Assembly (NCBI RefSeq): GCF_035918155.1 | Contig: NZ_CP109327.1 | Location: forward strand, 1,116,001 to 1,180,000 | Source: Streptomyces sp. NBC_01591 | Lineage (GTDB): Bacteria; Actinomycetota; Actinomycetes; Streptomycetales; Streptomycetaceae | Direction: 5' to 3' | DNA: 64,000 bases | Part shown: positions 18,588 to 27,168 of the stretch, in pieces | Layout of the letters: the number at the start of each line of letters is the position of its first letter | Numbering within the stretch: position 1 is the first letter of the stretch | Program-made: the position numbers and the translations under genes | Notes under the pieces: generated by a model | Seen by the model: only the letters and a program-made list of their open reading frames with translations | What the model was told of the DNA's origin: nothing | The model's database searches: none

Positions 18588-18619
18588 AGCGCGCGGCGGG
18601 AACACCCCCTCCGCGCGCT
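18588..18619 (+). terminator. Hairpin terminator after the PEP-hydrolase-like gene
   Basis: A 9-bp perfect stem (AGCGCGCGG at 18588-18596, complement 18611-18619) with a 14-nt loop lies 17 bp past the stop codon at 18570. Confidence 0.5.
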
Positions 18620-18708
18620 CCCCTTGTACCTCAGTGCGCCGCGTACAACACTCCCCGACCGGGCATCGACCGAGGGGACCGCGTCGTACGGCCAGGGGGA
18701 GGTGCGCT

Positions 18709-19302
18709 GTGCACGGAACGGCGATGTCGGGCTGGTTGCTGATGGCGTTGTGCGCGACGACGGGTGCGTACTGTCTGCTGCGCACCCGCAGCGAGACCGG
18801 GGAGGGCCGCAGGGCAGCGCGCGCGGAGGCGCTGATGGGGTTCGGCATGGCCGCCATGGCGGTGCCGACGGCCGTGGTGACACCCCCCGCGTGGGGATGG
18901 GTGGTGTACGCGGCGCTGTTCGGCGCCGCGTCGTTGCGCGCGCTGTGGTTCTCCCGGCGCAGCGGGCACCATCTGCACCACCTGGTCGGGTCCTCGGCGA
19001 TGGTCTACATGGCTCTGACGATGGCACCGGGCGGTGGGGCGGCACACGGCGGACATGGCGGGCACACGGGTCACGGGGTCGCGGCGACGGCCGGGGGCGT
19101 GCCCTTGTTGACCGGACTGCTGCTGGCCTACTACGCGGTGTACGTGCTGCGGTCGGGCGCCCGGCTGATACCGATGGCCGCCGCCACGGCGGGCGGCGGC
19201 GGTGGCGCTGCCGGGGGTACGTGGGGTACGCGGCCCGAGCTGGCGCTCGCCTGCCGGCTGACGATGGGGATGGCCATGTTCGCGATGCTGCTCACCCTGT
19301 GA
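18709..19302 (+). CDS. DUF5134 family membrane protein
   Basis: A 197-residue protein with about five hydrophobic segments (starting near residues 8, 45, 68, 88, 130 and 180) and a His/Gly-rich loop HGGHGGHTGHG (about 113-123) that could bind metal, which is inference. It matches the pattern of actinobacterial DUF5134 proteins, which often precede an M56 peptidase as here. GTG 18709 is chosen because GGGGGAGG lies 6 nt upstream; ATG 18724 is the alternative. Function unknown. Confidence 0.75.
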   Translation: MHGTAMSGWLLMALCATTGAYCLLRTRSETGEGRRAARAEALMGFGMAAMAVPTAVVTPPAWGWVVYAALFGAASLRALWFSRRSGHHLHHLVGSSAMVYMALTMAPGGGAAHGGHGGHTGHGVAATAGGVPLLTGLLLAYYAVYVLRSGARLIPMAAATAGGGGGAAGGTWGTRPELALACRLTMGMAMFAMLLTL

Positions 19303-19388
19303 GACAGCCGGCGCGGCAAACCGTGGTCTGCGTCACTTGCCGTGCACAGCCATACCCGTGGGTACCGCGCCCCTCATAGGCTGACGTC

Positions 19389-20324
19389 ATGTTGGTCTCC
19401 CTCGCACTGCTGCTGCTCGGTGCACTGGCCGCCGTCCTGACCCCGCGGCTGATGGCCAGGGCCCGGTGGCCGGAGCGTGAGCCCGTGGTGGCGCTGTGGG
19501 TATGGCAGTGCGTGGTGGCCGGGGTGTTGCTCTCCTTCGCGCTCTCCATGACGTTCAGCGCGGCCGCTGCCTGGCAGGCGGTGCGCGGGCATGTGTTCGC
19601 ACCGGCCCCGCGTGCCGTGGTGGAGGCGTACGCCTTGGGCGGGCACGGGCGGTGGTCGGCCGCCATGGCCGTGCTGCTGGCGCTCGGCGGGGTGTGGTCG
19701 GCGGTGATGCTGACCCGGGAGATCCACCGGGCCCAGGTGCGTCGCAGGCAGCGGCGCTCCGAATTGCTGGTGCGCGCCCCGCTGATGCCCGGCGAGGAGC
19801 CCGGCAGTGGCCGTCTCGTCGTGCTGGAGGGAGAGCGTCCGGATGCCTGGTGGCTGCCGGGCGCCGCACCTCAACTGGTCATCACCACCACGGCACTCAG
19901 GCGCCTGAAAGGCCGTCAGCTGGATGCGGTGCTGGCCCATGAGCAGGGGCACGCGAAGGCACGGCACGACTGGCTGCTGAATTGTTCCGGCGCGCTCGCG
20001 ACCGGGTTTCCGCAGGTGCCGGTGTTCGCGGCGTTCCGCGACGAGATGTACCGACTGGTCGAACTGGCCGCGGACGATGTGGCGTCGAAGCGTTTCGGAC
20101 GGCTGACGATCGCCCTGGCCCTGGTGGAACTCAACGAGGACCGGGGCGTGTTCGGTCCCTGCCCGGCGCCGGACGCACAGCTGCCGCTGCGGGTGAACCG
20201 GTTGCTGACCCCGGCAAACCGGCTCACCGCGGGCCGTCGGCTCCGGCTGACCGCGGCGGCCGCGCTGGTCCCGGTGGTTCCGCTTCTGATCGCCTTCATT
20301 CCGGGACTCAGTGCGCTGCGATAG
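19389..20324 (+). CDS. M56 family membrane metallopeptidase
   Basis: A 311-residue membrane zinc peptidase of the BlaR1/MecR1 type. Hydrophobic segments lie near residues 3-20, 35-60, 90-108 and 285-305. The zinc motif is HEQGH (H184, E185, H188) and the downstream LAADDVA segment supplies the third ligand region. There is no penicillin-binding sensor domain, as in most Streptomyces members, and no adjacent BlaI repressor. It follows the DUF5134 gene by 86 bp, a common pairing. Its substrate is unknown. Confidence 0.87.
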   Translation: MLVSLALLLLGALAAVLTPRLMARARWPEREPVVALWVWQCVVAGVLLSFALSMTFSAAAAWQAVRGHVFAPAPRAVVEAYALGGHGRWSAAMAVLLALGGVWSAVMLTREIHRAQVRRRQRRSELLVRAPLMPGEEPGSGRLVVLEGERPDAWWLPGAAPQLVITTTALRRLKGRQLDAVLAHEQGHAKARHDWLLNCSGALATGFPQVPVFAAFRDEMYRLVELAADDVASKRFGRLTIALALVELNEDRGVFGPCPAPDAQLPLRVNRLLTPANRLTAGRRLRLTAAAALVPVVPLLIAFIPGLSALR

Positions 20325-20357
20325 CCAGGGCCGCCGGCCTTCCGCGAAGATCGCCCC

Positions 20358-21056
20358 ATGTCGTCCCCTCAGCTCTCCCCGCCAGCCCGTACCCGTTCCC
20401 GTGTCACACCTTTCGGAACGGGTACGGTCTGCGCGCTCCTCGCACTGGTCGTGCTGACCCTCGTCGCCGTGCGCTGGTCACCGCTGATGACGCTGGACCG
20501 CAACATCGCGGACGCCCTGCACCGCAGGGCGGTGACCGAGCCCGGCCTGGTTCACACCAACCGGATCCTGACCGACTGGGCCTGGGATCCGTGGACCATG
20601 CGCGGCCTGATCACGGTGGCCGTGGTGGTGCTGTGGTGGCGCGGGGAGCGACTGCTCGCCGTGTGGGTCGCGGCGACGAGCGTGCTGGCCACGCTGGTGC
20701 AGCAGGGGCTGAAGTCCGCGGTCGGCCGGGAGCGGCCGCAGTGGCCCGACCCGGTGGACTCCGCGCATTACGCGGCGTTCCCCTCCGGTCACGCGATGAC
20801 GGCATTGGTGAGCTGTGGCCTGCTGCTCTGGCTGCTGCGCCGGCACGGCACCGGGCCCCGGCTGTGGCGGACGGCGCTGGTCGTGGCGTTCGTCTCGGTC
20901 GTCGGGGTGGGCCTGACCCGGCTCTACCTGGGTGTGCACTGGTTGAGCGACGTGCTGGGCGGCTGGCTGCTGGGGGCGGCCCTGGTCGCCTTCTCGATCG
21001 CCGGATACGCCCGGTACGAGCGGCGCGGCGGTCCGCGCACGCCCGGTTGTTCCTGA
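20358..21056 (+). CDS. PAP2 family membrane phosphatase
   Basis: A 232-residue integral membrane phosphatase. All three family motifs are present: KSAVGRERP (K119, R126), FPSGH (residues 141-145) and SVVGVGLTRLYLGVHWLSDVLGG (R188, H194, D198). About five transmembrane segments are visible. Likely substrates are phosphatidate, undecaprenyl pyrophosphate or a similar lipid phosphate. It begins 33 bp after the M56 gene and may be cotranscribed. Confidence 0.9.
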   Translation: MSSPQLSPPARTRSRVTPFGTGTVCALLALVVLTLVAVRWSPLMTLDRNIADALHRRAVTEPGLVHTNRILTDWAWDPWTMRGLITVAVVVLWWRGERLLAVWVAATSVLATLVQQGLKSAVGRERPQWPDPVDSAHYAAFPSGHAMTALVSCGLLLWLLRRHGTGPRLWRTALVVAFVSVVGVGLTRLYLGVHWLSDVLGGWLLGAALVAFSIAGYARYERRGGPRTPGCS

Positions 21057-21138
21057 GCCGGCCCGGCCGCGGAACGCCGCCCGAACCGGCACCGACCGGC
21101 CTTGTCGCGCCGCCCCCGCACCGGGGAGGATCGCAGAC

Positions 21139-21840
21139 ATGCAGATCAAGGGTGTGCTCTTCGACTTCTCCGGGACCCTCTTCCGTATCGAGTCGGTCCG
21201 GTCCTGGTTGCGCGCGGTCCTCGCCGAGCGGGGGGTGGCGGTGGGCGAGGCCGACTTCGAACGGTACGTGAGCGAGTTGGAGGCCGCCGGGGCGCTGCCG
21301 GGCGGCCCGTCTCCCCGGCACGTCCCCGCCCGGCTCTCCTCCGCGTGGGCCACCCGCGACGAGAGCGCGGAGCTGCACCGGGAGGCGTACACCGGGCTGG
21401 CCCGGCAGGTGGCCCTGCCGGATCCCGGCCTGTACGACGCGCTGTACGAACGGCACCGGACACCCGCCGCCTGGCAGCCGTACCCGGACACGGCGGAGGT
21501 GCTCGGCGCGCTGCGCGACAGCGGCACCCGGATCGGGGTGGTCAGCAACATCGGCTGGGACCTGCGGCCGGTATTCCGGGCGCACGGCCTGGACGACCTG
21601 ATCGATGCCTATGTCCTGTCGTACGAGCACGGCGTCCAGAAGCCGGACTCACGGCTCTTCCACATGGCCTGCACATATCTCGGGCTGGATCCGGCGGATG
21701 TGGTGATGGTCGGCGACGACCGGCATGCGGACGGCGGGGCCGCGGCACTGGGCTGTGACGTGCGGTTTGTACACCATCTGCCGGTGAATGAGCGGCCCGA
21801 CGGACTGCGGACGCTGGGACTGGTGCCGGGCGTTGCCTGA
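21139..21840 (+). CDS. HAD-superfamily hydrolase with altered motif I
   Basis: A 233-residue HAD subfamily I protein with a four-helix cap. Motif I is FDFSGTLF: the nucleophile D9 is present but the second Asp, the usual general acid/base two residues later, is Ser11. Motif II is VVSNIGWD, Lys is in HGVQKPDSRLF, and motif IV is VMVGDDRHADGGAA. Loss of the second Asp is found in HAD proteins that are not simple phosphatases, so the reaction is uncertain. The ATG at 21139 is preceded by GGGGAGGATCG. Confidence 0.82.
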   Translation: MQIKGVLFDFSGTLFRIESVRSWLRAVLAERGVAVGEADFERYVSELEAAGALPGGPSPRHVPARLSSAWATRDESAELHREAYTGLARQVALPDPGLYDALYERHRTPAAWQPYPDTAEVLGALRDSGTRIGVVSNIGWDLRPVFRAHGLDDLIDAYVLSYEHGVQKPDSRLFHMACTYLGLDPADVVMVGDDRHADGGAAALGCDVRFVHHLPVNERPDGLRTLGLVPGVA

Positions 21841-21909
21841 CAGACATGTGAGAGATGTCCCTGACGCCCAATGGGTCCGATTGTCACATCGGGGCCTTAG
21901 CCTATATGT

Positions 21910-22089
21910 ATGTCCCGCTCTCCACACACCTCCGATTCCACGCGCACTGCCGCTGTGGTGAACAAAGAGATCCGCGACCTGTGGCAGCGCTCCGGCGGCT
22001 GCCTGTCCCCGGAGGACGAGGAGCACTACCAGCGGCTGCTGGTGGAGTGGGCCGCGGCGACGGGCGGCAGCGCCAGATCCGCCGCCTGA
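21910..22089 (+). CDS. Small conserved-type actinobacterial protein, 59 residues
   Basis: A small soluble, acidic protein: NKEIRDLWQRSGGCLSPEDEEHYQRLLVEWAAA forms one or two amphipathic helices (about residues 18-50). I do not recognise a named domain, but proteins of this size and pattern are frequent in Streptomyces. GC at codon third positions is high through the frame. ATG 21910 has no Shine-Dalgarno. A TAGCCT hexamer at 21898-21903 would place a transcript start on the ATG, so a leaderless message is possible. Function unknown. Confidence 0.6.
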   Translation: MSRSPHTSDSTRTAAVVNKEIRDLWQRSGGCLSPEDEEHYQRLLVEWAAATGGSARSAA

Positions 22090-22119
22090 GGCGGCCCTCC
22101 TCCTCTGTCCGGATCGCCG

Positions 22120-22157
22120 GGCGTCCCACAGGGCGGGGGTCCGCCGTGCGGGACGCC
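22120..22157. terminator. Hairpin terminator between the small ORF and the LVIVD gene
   Basis: GGCGTCCC at 22120-22127 pairs with 22150-22157, with a second inner GC-rich stem in the loop. It lies between two convergent stop codons (22089 and 22210). Confidence 0.5.
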
Positions 22158-22209
22158 TTCGGTGCGCGGTGGAGCCGGCTGTCGCCGGCCGGGTGGAGGA
22201 TCCGGCCGG

Positions 22210-23700
22210 TCAGCGGTCGAAGTACTCCGGCTGGGTCTGCACATTGAGCTCGTCCAGCTGCACCCGCTTCGCCGGGTCGGTCCGCCGGTCGTCGAGCTTC
22301 AGGACGTCGAAGCCCTTGGCGATGTCGTTGGAGTAGATGTAGCCGTTGTAGTAGTACGCCGACCAGGGGCCGGCCGTGGTGACGGCGTCGGTCCTGACCG
22401 GGCCGCGCTCGAAGTAGCCGATCTCCTTCGGCTTCGACGAGTCGGTGAAGTCCCACACCGACACTCCGCCCTGGTACCAGGCCTGGACCATCAGGTCGCG
22501 GCCCTTGACCGGGATGATCGAACCGTTGTGGGCGACGCAGACCTCGGTGTCGGCCTGCGGGCGGTCGATCTTGAAGTAGCTGCGGAAGACCAGCTTGCGG
22601 TGGTCACCCCTGCCGACGATGTCGTAGATGCCGTTGGCGCCGCGCTTCGGGCCGATCTCCTCGTTGCAGGTGGCCGCGCCACCGCCGCCGAGTTCATCGG
22701 TGAAGACGACCTTGTCCGTCGTCTGGTTGAACGTCGCCGAGTGCCAGAACGCGAAGTTCACATTGTCCTGCACCCGGTCGATGATCTTCGGGTTCTCCGG
22801 GTCCTTGATGGAGAACAGCAGGCCGTCGCCCATGCAGGCACCGGCGGCCAGGTCCTTCGAGGGCAGCACGGTGATGTCGTGGCAGCCGGTGGTCTTCGAG
22901 ACGCCCGGGTTGTCCGGGGCACCCGGGTTGCCGCCGTCCGGGAAGAGCACCGGGAAGTTCACGACCGCGGCCTTCTCGGGCGCGTTGCGCGGCACCTTGA
23001 TGACGGAGATCCCGTCGTGCGGCGGCCGGCAGTCGGGGAACGTCGCGCTGGGTGCGTACGAGGAGACGTACACGTACACGTTCCTGCGCTCGGGGACCAG
23101 GGTATGGGTGTGCGATCCGCACGCGGTCTCGACGGCGGCGACGTACTTCGGGTTGCGTTTGTCGCTGATGTCGAAGACCTTCATGCCCTCCCAGGAGGAC
23201 TTCTCCGTGGCGGGCTGGGTGGTGCTGGTGCAGGAGTTGTCGCTGCGCGAGGAGTCGGTGGACAGGAAGAGCAGGTCGCCCGAGACCGAGATGTCGTTCT
23301 GTGAGCCGGGGCAAAGGACCTGCGAGACCGTCTTCGGGGACCGGGGATTGCTGATGTCGAAGATCCGGAAGCCGTCGTAGTTTCCGGCGAAGGCGTACTT
23401 CCCCTGGAAGGCCAGGTCCGTGTTGGTGCCCTTGAGCGCGTCCTTCGGGACGTTGGCCAGATGGGTGATGTTGCCGCTGTGGACGATCTCGTCCACGCCG
23501 GGTATCTCGCCGCTGTTGATGGCGGCCGTGGCCTCGGCTTCCTGGGCGGCGGAGACATCGGTCCGGGCCGCGCCGGTGTCACCGGGGTCGGGCGTCGCGG
23601 CCGCGGGTCCGGCCATCAGCAGAGTGGCCAGCAGGCCGGCGGCTGCCGTAGCCACGCCGAGGCGTCTGCGCCGCACCGGGCTCGTGTGCAACGAAATCAC
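22210..23700 (-). CDS. Secreted LVIVD-repeat beta-propeller protein
   Basis: A 496-residue exported protein. The signal peptide is RRRRLGVATAAAGLLATLLMAGPAAA (cleavage near residue 36). The rest contains LVIVD-type repeats such as GFRIFDISNPRSPK, GMKVFDISDKRNPK, LLFSIKDPENPK and GVSVWDFTDSSKPKE, each with the Asp/Pro turn of this propeller family. Six or more Cys suggest extracellular disulfides. Function in the family is unknown. It is divergent from a DUF305 lipoprotein, a pairing also seen elsewhere in actinobacteria from memory. Confidence 0.82.
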   Translation of the reverse strand: MISLHTSPVRRRRLGVATAAAGLLATLLMAGPAAATPDPGDTGAARTDVSAAQEAEATAAINSGEIPGVDEIVHSGNITHLANVPKDALKGTNTDLAFQGKYAFAGNYDGFRIFDISNPRSPKTVSQVLCPGSQNDISVSGDLLFLSTDSSRSDNSCTSTTQPATEKSSWEGMKVFDISDKRNPKYVAAVETACGSHTHTLVPERRNVYVYVSSYAPSATFPDCRPPHDGISVIKVPRNAPEKAAVVNFPVLFPDGGNPGAPDNPGVSKTTGCHDITVLPSKDLAAGACMGDGLLFSIKDPENPKIIDRVQDNVNFAFWHSATFNQTTDKVVFTDELGGGGAATCNEEIGPKRGANGIYDIVGRGDHRKLVFRSYFKIDRPQADTEVCVAHNGSIIPVKGRDLMVQAWYQGGVSVWDFTDSSKPKEIGYFERGPVRTDAVTTAGPWSAYYYNGYIYSNDIAKGFDVLKLDDRRTDPAKRVQLDELNVQTQPEYFDR

Positions 23701-23875
23701 TGAGTCCTCCCATGCATCCGAACGTAGTTGAACGGTTCACGGTCCTCGGCAGTATCGTCCTTGCCATCGTGATCCCAACAGATGGCAACAGAGACGTAAT
23801 GAAAGTTACCGATCACTGCCGTTCGGAAGCGTGTCAGGACGGTTGGCAACCACCCATACGGCCATGGAGGTCCGC

Positions 23876-24544
23876 TTGTTGATCCACCGTCAGACCATGT
23901 GTGTACGCAGATCCGTTCTCGTCGCGGCAGCCGTCTCCGCCGTCCTCGCCCTCGCCGCGTGCGATGCGGGAGACGGTGACAGCCGTACGAAGGCGCAGGC
24001 GGGCGGGGGGCCTTCGGTGGTGGCGCCCGGAAAGCCGGGTGAGCCCGCACGGACTCTTTCCGCCGAGGAGGCCGCGAAGGCGGCCGGGGACGACACCCCC
24101 AACTCGGCCGACTACCGCTACGTGCAGATGATGATCCAACACCACGTGCAAGCACTGGAGTTGACCGAGCTGACCCCGTCGCGCTCCGGATCCTCCTCGG
24201 TCAAACGGCTCGCCGAGCGCATCAGCGCGGGCCAGAAGCCGGAGATCGGCGCCATGGAGGGGTGGCTCGAACACAACGGCGGAGAGAAGCGCCCCTCCAC
24301 CCACGATCACTCGGCGATGCCCGGGATGGCGACCCCGGCCCAGCTGAAGGAGTTGCGCGAGGCGGACGGCACCGCCTTCGACAAGCTCTTCCTGAAGCTG
24401 ATGATCACCCACCACCAAGGGGCGATCACGATGGCGACCGAGGCGCTCGCGGAGGGGAACAACGTGCAGGTCGAGGAGATGGCCGGGGACGTCGTCGCGC
24501 AGCAGACGGTGGAGATCAACAGAATGCGCACGATGTCGTCCTGA
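23876..24544 (+). CDS. DUF305 family lipoprotein (His/Met-rich)
   Basis: A 222-residue lipoprotein. The N-terminus is positively charged and then LVAAAVSAVLALAAC ends in a lipobox Cys. The DUF305 core is a ferritin-like helical fold with paired motifs QMMIQHHVQALELTEL and KLMITHHQGAITMATEAL, plus HDHSAMPGMA between them; these His and Met residues are thought to bind copper or another metal. GGAGG at 23866-23870 points to a TTG start at 23876 (or 23879); ATG 23897 would shorten the charged leader. It is divergent from the LVIVD protein by 175 bp. Confidence 0.83.
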   Translation: MLIHRQTMCVRRSVLVAAAVSAVLALAACDAGDGDSRTKAQAGGGPSVVAPGKPGEPARTLSAEEAAKAAGDDTPNSADYRYVQMMIQHHVQALELTELTPSRSGSSSVKRLAERISAGQKPEIGAMEGWLEHNGGEKRPSTHDHSAMPGMATPAQLKELREADGTAFDKLFLKLMITHHQGAITMATEALAEGNNVQVEEMAGDVVAQQTVEINRMRTMSS

Positions 24545-24622
24545 CGAAGCCCCGGGCGCGCCTCTCCCCCGCTCCGCCCGCCGGTGCCATGCTGGGAGGC
24601 ATCCTCCGGGAAGAGGTGCGCC

Positions 24623-26041
24623 GTGCTCCGTGTCGCCGTCGTCGGCTCCGGTCCCAGCGGGGTCTACACCGCTCAGGCCCTGGTCACGCAGGACCGGGTT
24701 CCCGATGTCCGGGTCCATGTGCTGGACCGGCTCCCCTGCCCGTACGGCCTGGTCCGTTACGGCGTCGCGCCGGACCACGAGAAGATCAAGTCTCTGCAGA
24801 ACAGTCTGCGGGCCGTTCTGGAGCACGAGCGGATCACCTTCCTCGGGAATGTCGAGGTGGGCGGCGACGGGATCCCGCCCGAGCGGCTCGGCGAGCTCTA
24901 CGACGCGGTGGTCTACTGCGTCGGCGCCGCGACCGACCGCGCTCTCGCCGTTCCCGGCGAGGATCTGCCCGGCAGCTGCTCCGCCACCGAGTTCGTCTCC
25001 TGGTACAGCGCACACCCCGACGCGGCCGCCGACGGCTTCGCGCTCCGGGCCCGTTCGGTCGTGGTGATCGGGGTCGGCAATGTGGCGGTGGACGTGGCAC
25101 GGATTCTCGCGCGGAGCGCGCAGGAGCTGTGCCCCACCGACGTGCCGCACGGTGCGCTCGGCGCACTGGCCGGCAGCCGGGTGCGCGAGGTCCACATGGC
25201 AGGCAGACGCGGCCCGTCACAGGCCAGGTTCACCACCAAGGAGCTGCGCGAGCTGGGTGGTCTGCCGCAGGCCCGGGTCGTGGTGGACGAGGCGGAGCTC
25301 GCCCTCGATCCGGCGTACGCGGATCCGTCCGCCCGGCCGGTCCCCGCCCTGTCCTCGCCGCCGAACGCGCCGCCCCTGACGGCGGCGGCGCGGCGCAATG
25401 TCGAGGTCCTGCGCGGCTGGGCCGCGGCCGGCCCCGAGGGCGCGGGCCGCGGCGGGCAACCGGTGCGCACCATCCACCTGCGGTTCTTCCTGCGTCCCGT
25501 CGAGCTGCTGGAGCGGGACGGCCGGGTCGCCGGGGTCCGGTTCGCCCGTACCGTGCCGGACGGCAGCGGGGGTGTGCGCGATGCCGGTACGTACGAGGAC
25601 ATCGGCGCGCAGCTCGTGCTGCGGGCGGTCGGCTACCGCGGGATCCCGCTGCCCGGCCTGCCCTTCGACCCGGTGCGCGGGACGGTGCCGCATCTGGCGG
25701 GGCGGGTGCTGCGGGACGGGGTGCCGTCGCCCGGGGAGTACGTCGCCGGGTGGATCAAGCGGGGGCCGACCGGGGTGATCGGCTCGAACCGGTCGTGCGC
25801 GAAGGAGACCGTGGCTTCGCTGCTCGACGACGCCCCACTGCTCGCTCGGCGCGCGCCTGCGCCCGACCCGGTGGCCGCGCTGCGGGCATGGGGGCTGCGC
25901 CCGGTGGAGTGGGACGGCTGGCTGTCCATCGAGCGGGCGGAGGCGGCGCTCGGCCGGTCGCTGGGCCGGGAGCGGGTGAAGATCCCGGACTGGGCGGGGC
26001 TGCTGAGCGCCGCACGGAGTGGCGGCCGGGACGGAGCGTGA
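24623..26041 (+). CDS. Ferredoxin/adrenodoxin-NADP+ reductase (FprA type)
   Basis: A 472-residue two-domain flavoprotein that passes electrons between NADPH and ferredoxin, often to P450s. The FAD motif is VAVVGSGPSGVYTAQAL (about residues 4-20), followed by the FprA signature RLPCPYGLVRYGVAPDHEKIKSL. The NADPH motif is VVVIGVGNVAVDVAR with HMAGRRGPSQARFTTKELREL. The C-terminal GWIKRGPTGVIGSNRSCAKET is diagnostic. GTG 24623 has AGAGGTG upstream. No ferredoxin or P450 gene is in the window. Confidence 0.92.
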   Translation: MLRVAVVGSGPSGVYTAQALVTQDRVPDVRVHVLDRLPCPYGLVRYGVAPDHEKIKSLQNSLRAVLEHERITFLGNVEVGGDGIPPERLGELYDAVVYCVGAATDRALAVPGEDLPGSCSATEFVSWYSAHPDAAADGFALRARSVVVIGVGNVAVDVARILARSAQELCPTDVPHGALGALAGSRVREVHMAGRRGPSQARFTTKELRELGGLPQARVVVDEAELALDPAYADPSARPVPALSSPPNAPPLTAAARRNVEVLRGWAAAGPEGAGRGGQPVRTIHLRFFLRPVELLERDGRVAGVRFARTVPDGSGGVRDAGTYEDIGAQLVLRAVGYRGIPLPGLPFDPVRGTVPHLAGRVLRDGVPSPGEYVAGWIKRGPTGVIGSNRSCAKETVASLLDDAPLLARRAPAPDPVAALRAWGLRPVEWDGWLSIERAEAALGRSLGRERVKIPDWAGLLSAARSGGRDGA

Positions 26042-26043
26042 GG

Positions 26044-26460
26044 CTACCGGTCCTCGCCGATGCGCTGAACCTGCCGGTTCGTGGCGTCGAGGACACTGTC
26101 GAGGAGCCCGGGGAACAGCGCCTCCAGATCATCTCGTCGCAACCCGTTCATCTTGGCCGTGCCGCGGTAGATCTGCTGGACGATGCCGCTCTCGCGCAGC
26201 ACCCGGAAGTGGTGCGTGGAGGTGGATTTGGACACCGGAAGTTCGAAGCAGGAACAGGTGAGTTCGGCATCGGCGGCGGCCAGCTCGCGGACGATGCGCA
26301 GTCGCATCGGGTCGGAGAGCGCGTGGAGCACCCCTTCGATGCGGATTTCGTCCCGCGCGGGGTGGTCGAGTACGCGACCGCCCGCCTCGGCGGCGCTTGC
26401 GGCAGGGGCGCTGGCGGGGGTCACGACGGCTCCACTTCCTGGGGTTGCTCGGTCCTCCAT
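26044..26460 (-). CDS. ArsR family winged-helix regulator
   Basis: A 138-residue repressor. The HTH region is HALSDPMRLRIVRELAAADAELTCSCFELPVSKSTSTHHFRVLRESGIVQQ (about residues 46-96). C69 and C71 lie where ArsR/SmtB sensors carry the alpha-3 ELCxC ligands, so metal or thiol sensing is possible but not proven. ATG 26460 has no Shine-Dalgarno and is immediately preceded by an 11-bp inverted repeat, so the message may be leaderless and auto-repressed. It converges on the FprA-type gene with 2 bp between them. Confidence 0.85.
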   Translation of the reverse strand: MEDRATPGSGAVVTPASAPAASAAEAGGRVLDHPARDEIRIEGVLHALSDPMRLRIVRELAAADAELTCSCFELPVSKSTSTHHFRVLRESGIVQQIYRGTAKMNGLRRDDLEALFPGLLDSVLDATNRQVQRIGEDR

Positions 26461-26463
26461 AAT

Positions 26464-26474
26464 ACGAGACTCGT
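26464..26474. promoter_or_regulatory. Inverted repeat ACGAGACTCGT at the ArsR start, candidate operator
   Basis: A perfect 5+5 bp palindrome around a central A lies 4 bp upstream of the ArsR start codon and overlaps the place where a -10 box would be for a leaderless transcript. Short palindromes of this kind are typical ArsR sites. Confidence 0.4.
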
Positions 26475-26492
26475 CGTAGTTTCCGCATTCGG

Positions 26493-26529
26493 CGGACGGT
26501 GGGGCCGGTCATCGACCGGCCGCCGTCCG
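26493..26529 (-). terminator. Hairpin terminator directly after the thioesterase stop
   Basis: CGGACGGTGGGGCCGGTC (26493-26510) pairs with 26514-26529 around a 3-nt loop, with one internal bulge. It begins one base past the thioesterase stop codon on the minus strand. Confidence 0.6.
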
Positions 26530-26946
26530 TCACTCGCTGAGCAGGTCCGGGTGCTCGGCGAGTGAGGCGAGATGTCCGGCCGGATCGGCGATCAGCTTGC
26601 GGGCCGTCAGATCGAGCATGCCCGCCACGCCCGTGACCTCCGCCGCGACGGTGCCGTCCTCCTTGAGGATCTGCTGCGCGGCCGTGAACGTCTTGCCCTC
26701 GCCGAACACGAACCGGCAGGTCACCCGTACCCGGTCGCCGCCCCGGAGCTCCCGCAGGAACTTCACCGTCGTCTCCAGCGCGACCGGCCCGACGCCGCCG
26801 GCCAGCAGCTTGTCCTGCGGCAGGCCGGCGGCGCGCAGGAGCTCCCAGCGTGCGTGCTCGGCGTACTGGAGATAGACGGCCTGGTTCAGGTGTCCCTGCG
26901 TGTCGAGCTCGTAGCCCCGGACGGTCACATCAACGAAGAAAGTCAT
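26530..26946 (-). CDS. Acyl-CoA thioesterase, hotdog fold (4HBT/YbgC-like)
   Basis: A 138-residue hotdog thioesterase. The active-site motif is YELDTQGHLNQAVYLQYAEHARWELL (D15, H19, N21), typical of the 4-hydroxybenzoyl-CoA thioesterase group. The ATG at 26946 matches the family start; an ATG at 27027 would add a basic tail. It hydrolyses an acyl-CoA of unknown chain type. It probably has its own promoter in 26947-27030. Confidence 0.85.
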   Translation of the reverse strand: MTFFVDVTVRGYELDTQGHLNQAVYLQYAEHARWELLRAAGLPQDKLLAGGVGPVALETTVKFLRELRGGDRVRVTCRFVFGEGKTFTAAQQILKEDGTVAAEVTGVAGMLDLTARKLIADPAGHLASLAEHPDLLSE

Positions 26947-27033
26947 GAACGTCCCAACCCCAGGGCGTATTCCGCCATTCCCGCAACCGCGCCACCGGTC
27001 GCGCCGCACCTCTTTACGTACCTTCACGCCCAG

Positions 27034-27168
27034 GTAACTCCCTCACCGAACGGCAAGCTCTCGGTCGCCGCACCCGGCAAGGGCAATCTGCGCGTCTGCG
27101 TCCTCGACCTGGGCGGCAGGAACGCGGCGCCCGGCAAGGTCGGCACGGCGGGTCCGTACCTCAACCAG
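27034..27168 (+). pseudogene. Coding-like fragment without start or stop, probable gene relic
   Basis: On the plus strand the frame reading SPNGKLSVAAPGKGNLRV and VCVLDLGGRNAAPGKVG then GPYLNQD has almost only G or C at third positions over about 40 codons, as real Streptomyces genes do. There is no start codon with a ribosome site before it, and the frame runs antisense into the LacI gene. I do not recognise the protein. The likeliest reading is the remnant of a gene cut by a deletion that also involved the lipoprotein relic at 28190-28328. It could be chance. Confidence 0.35.
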
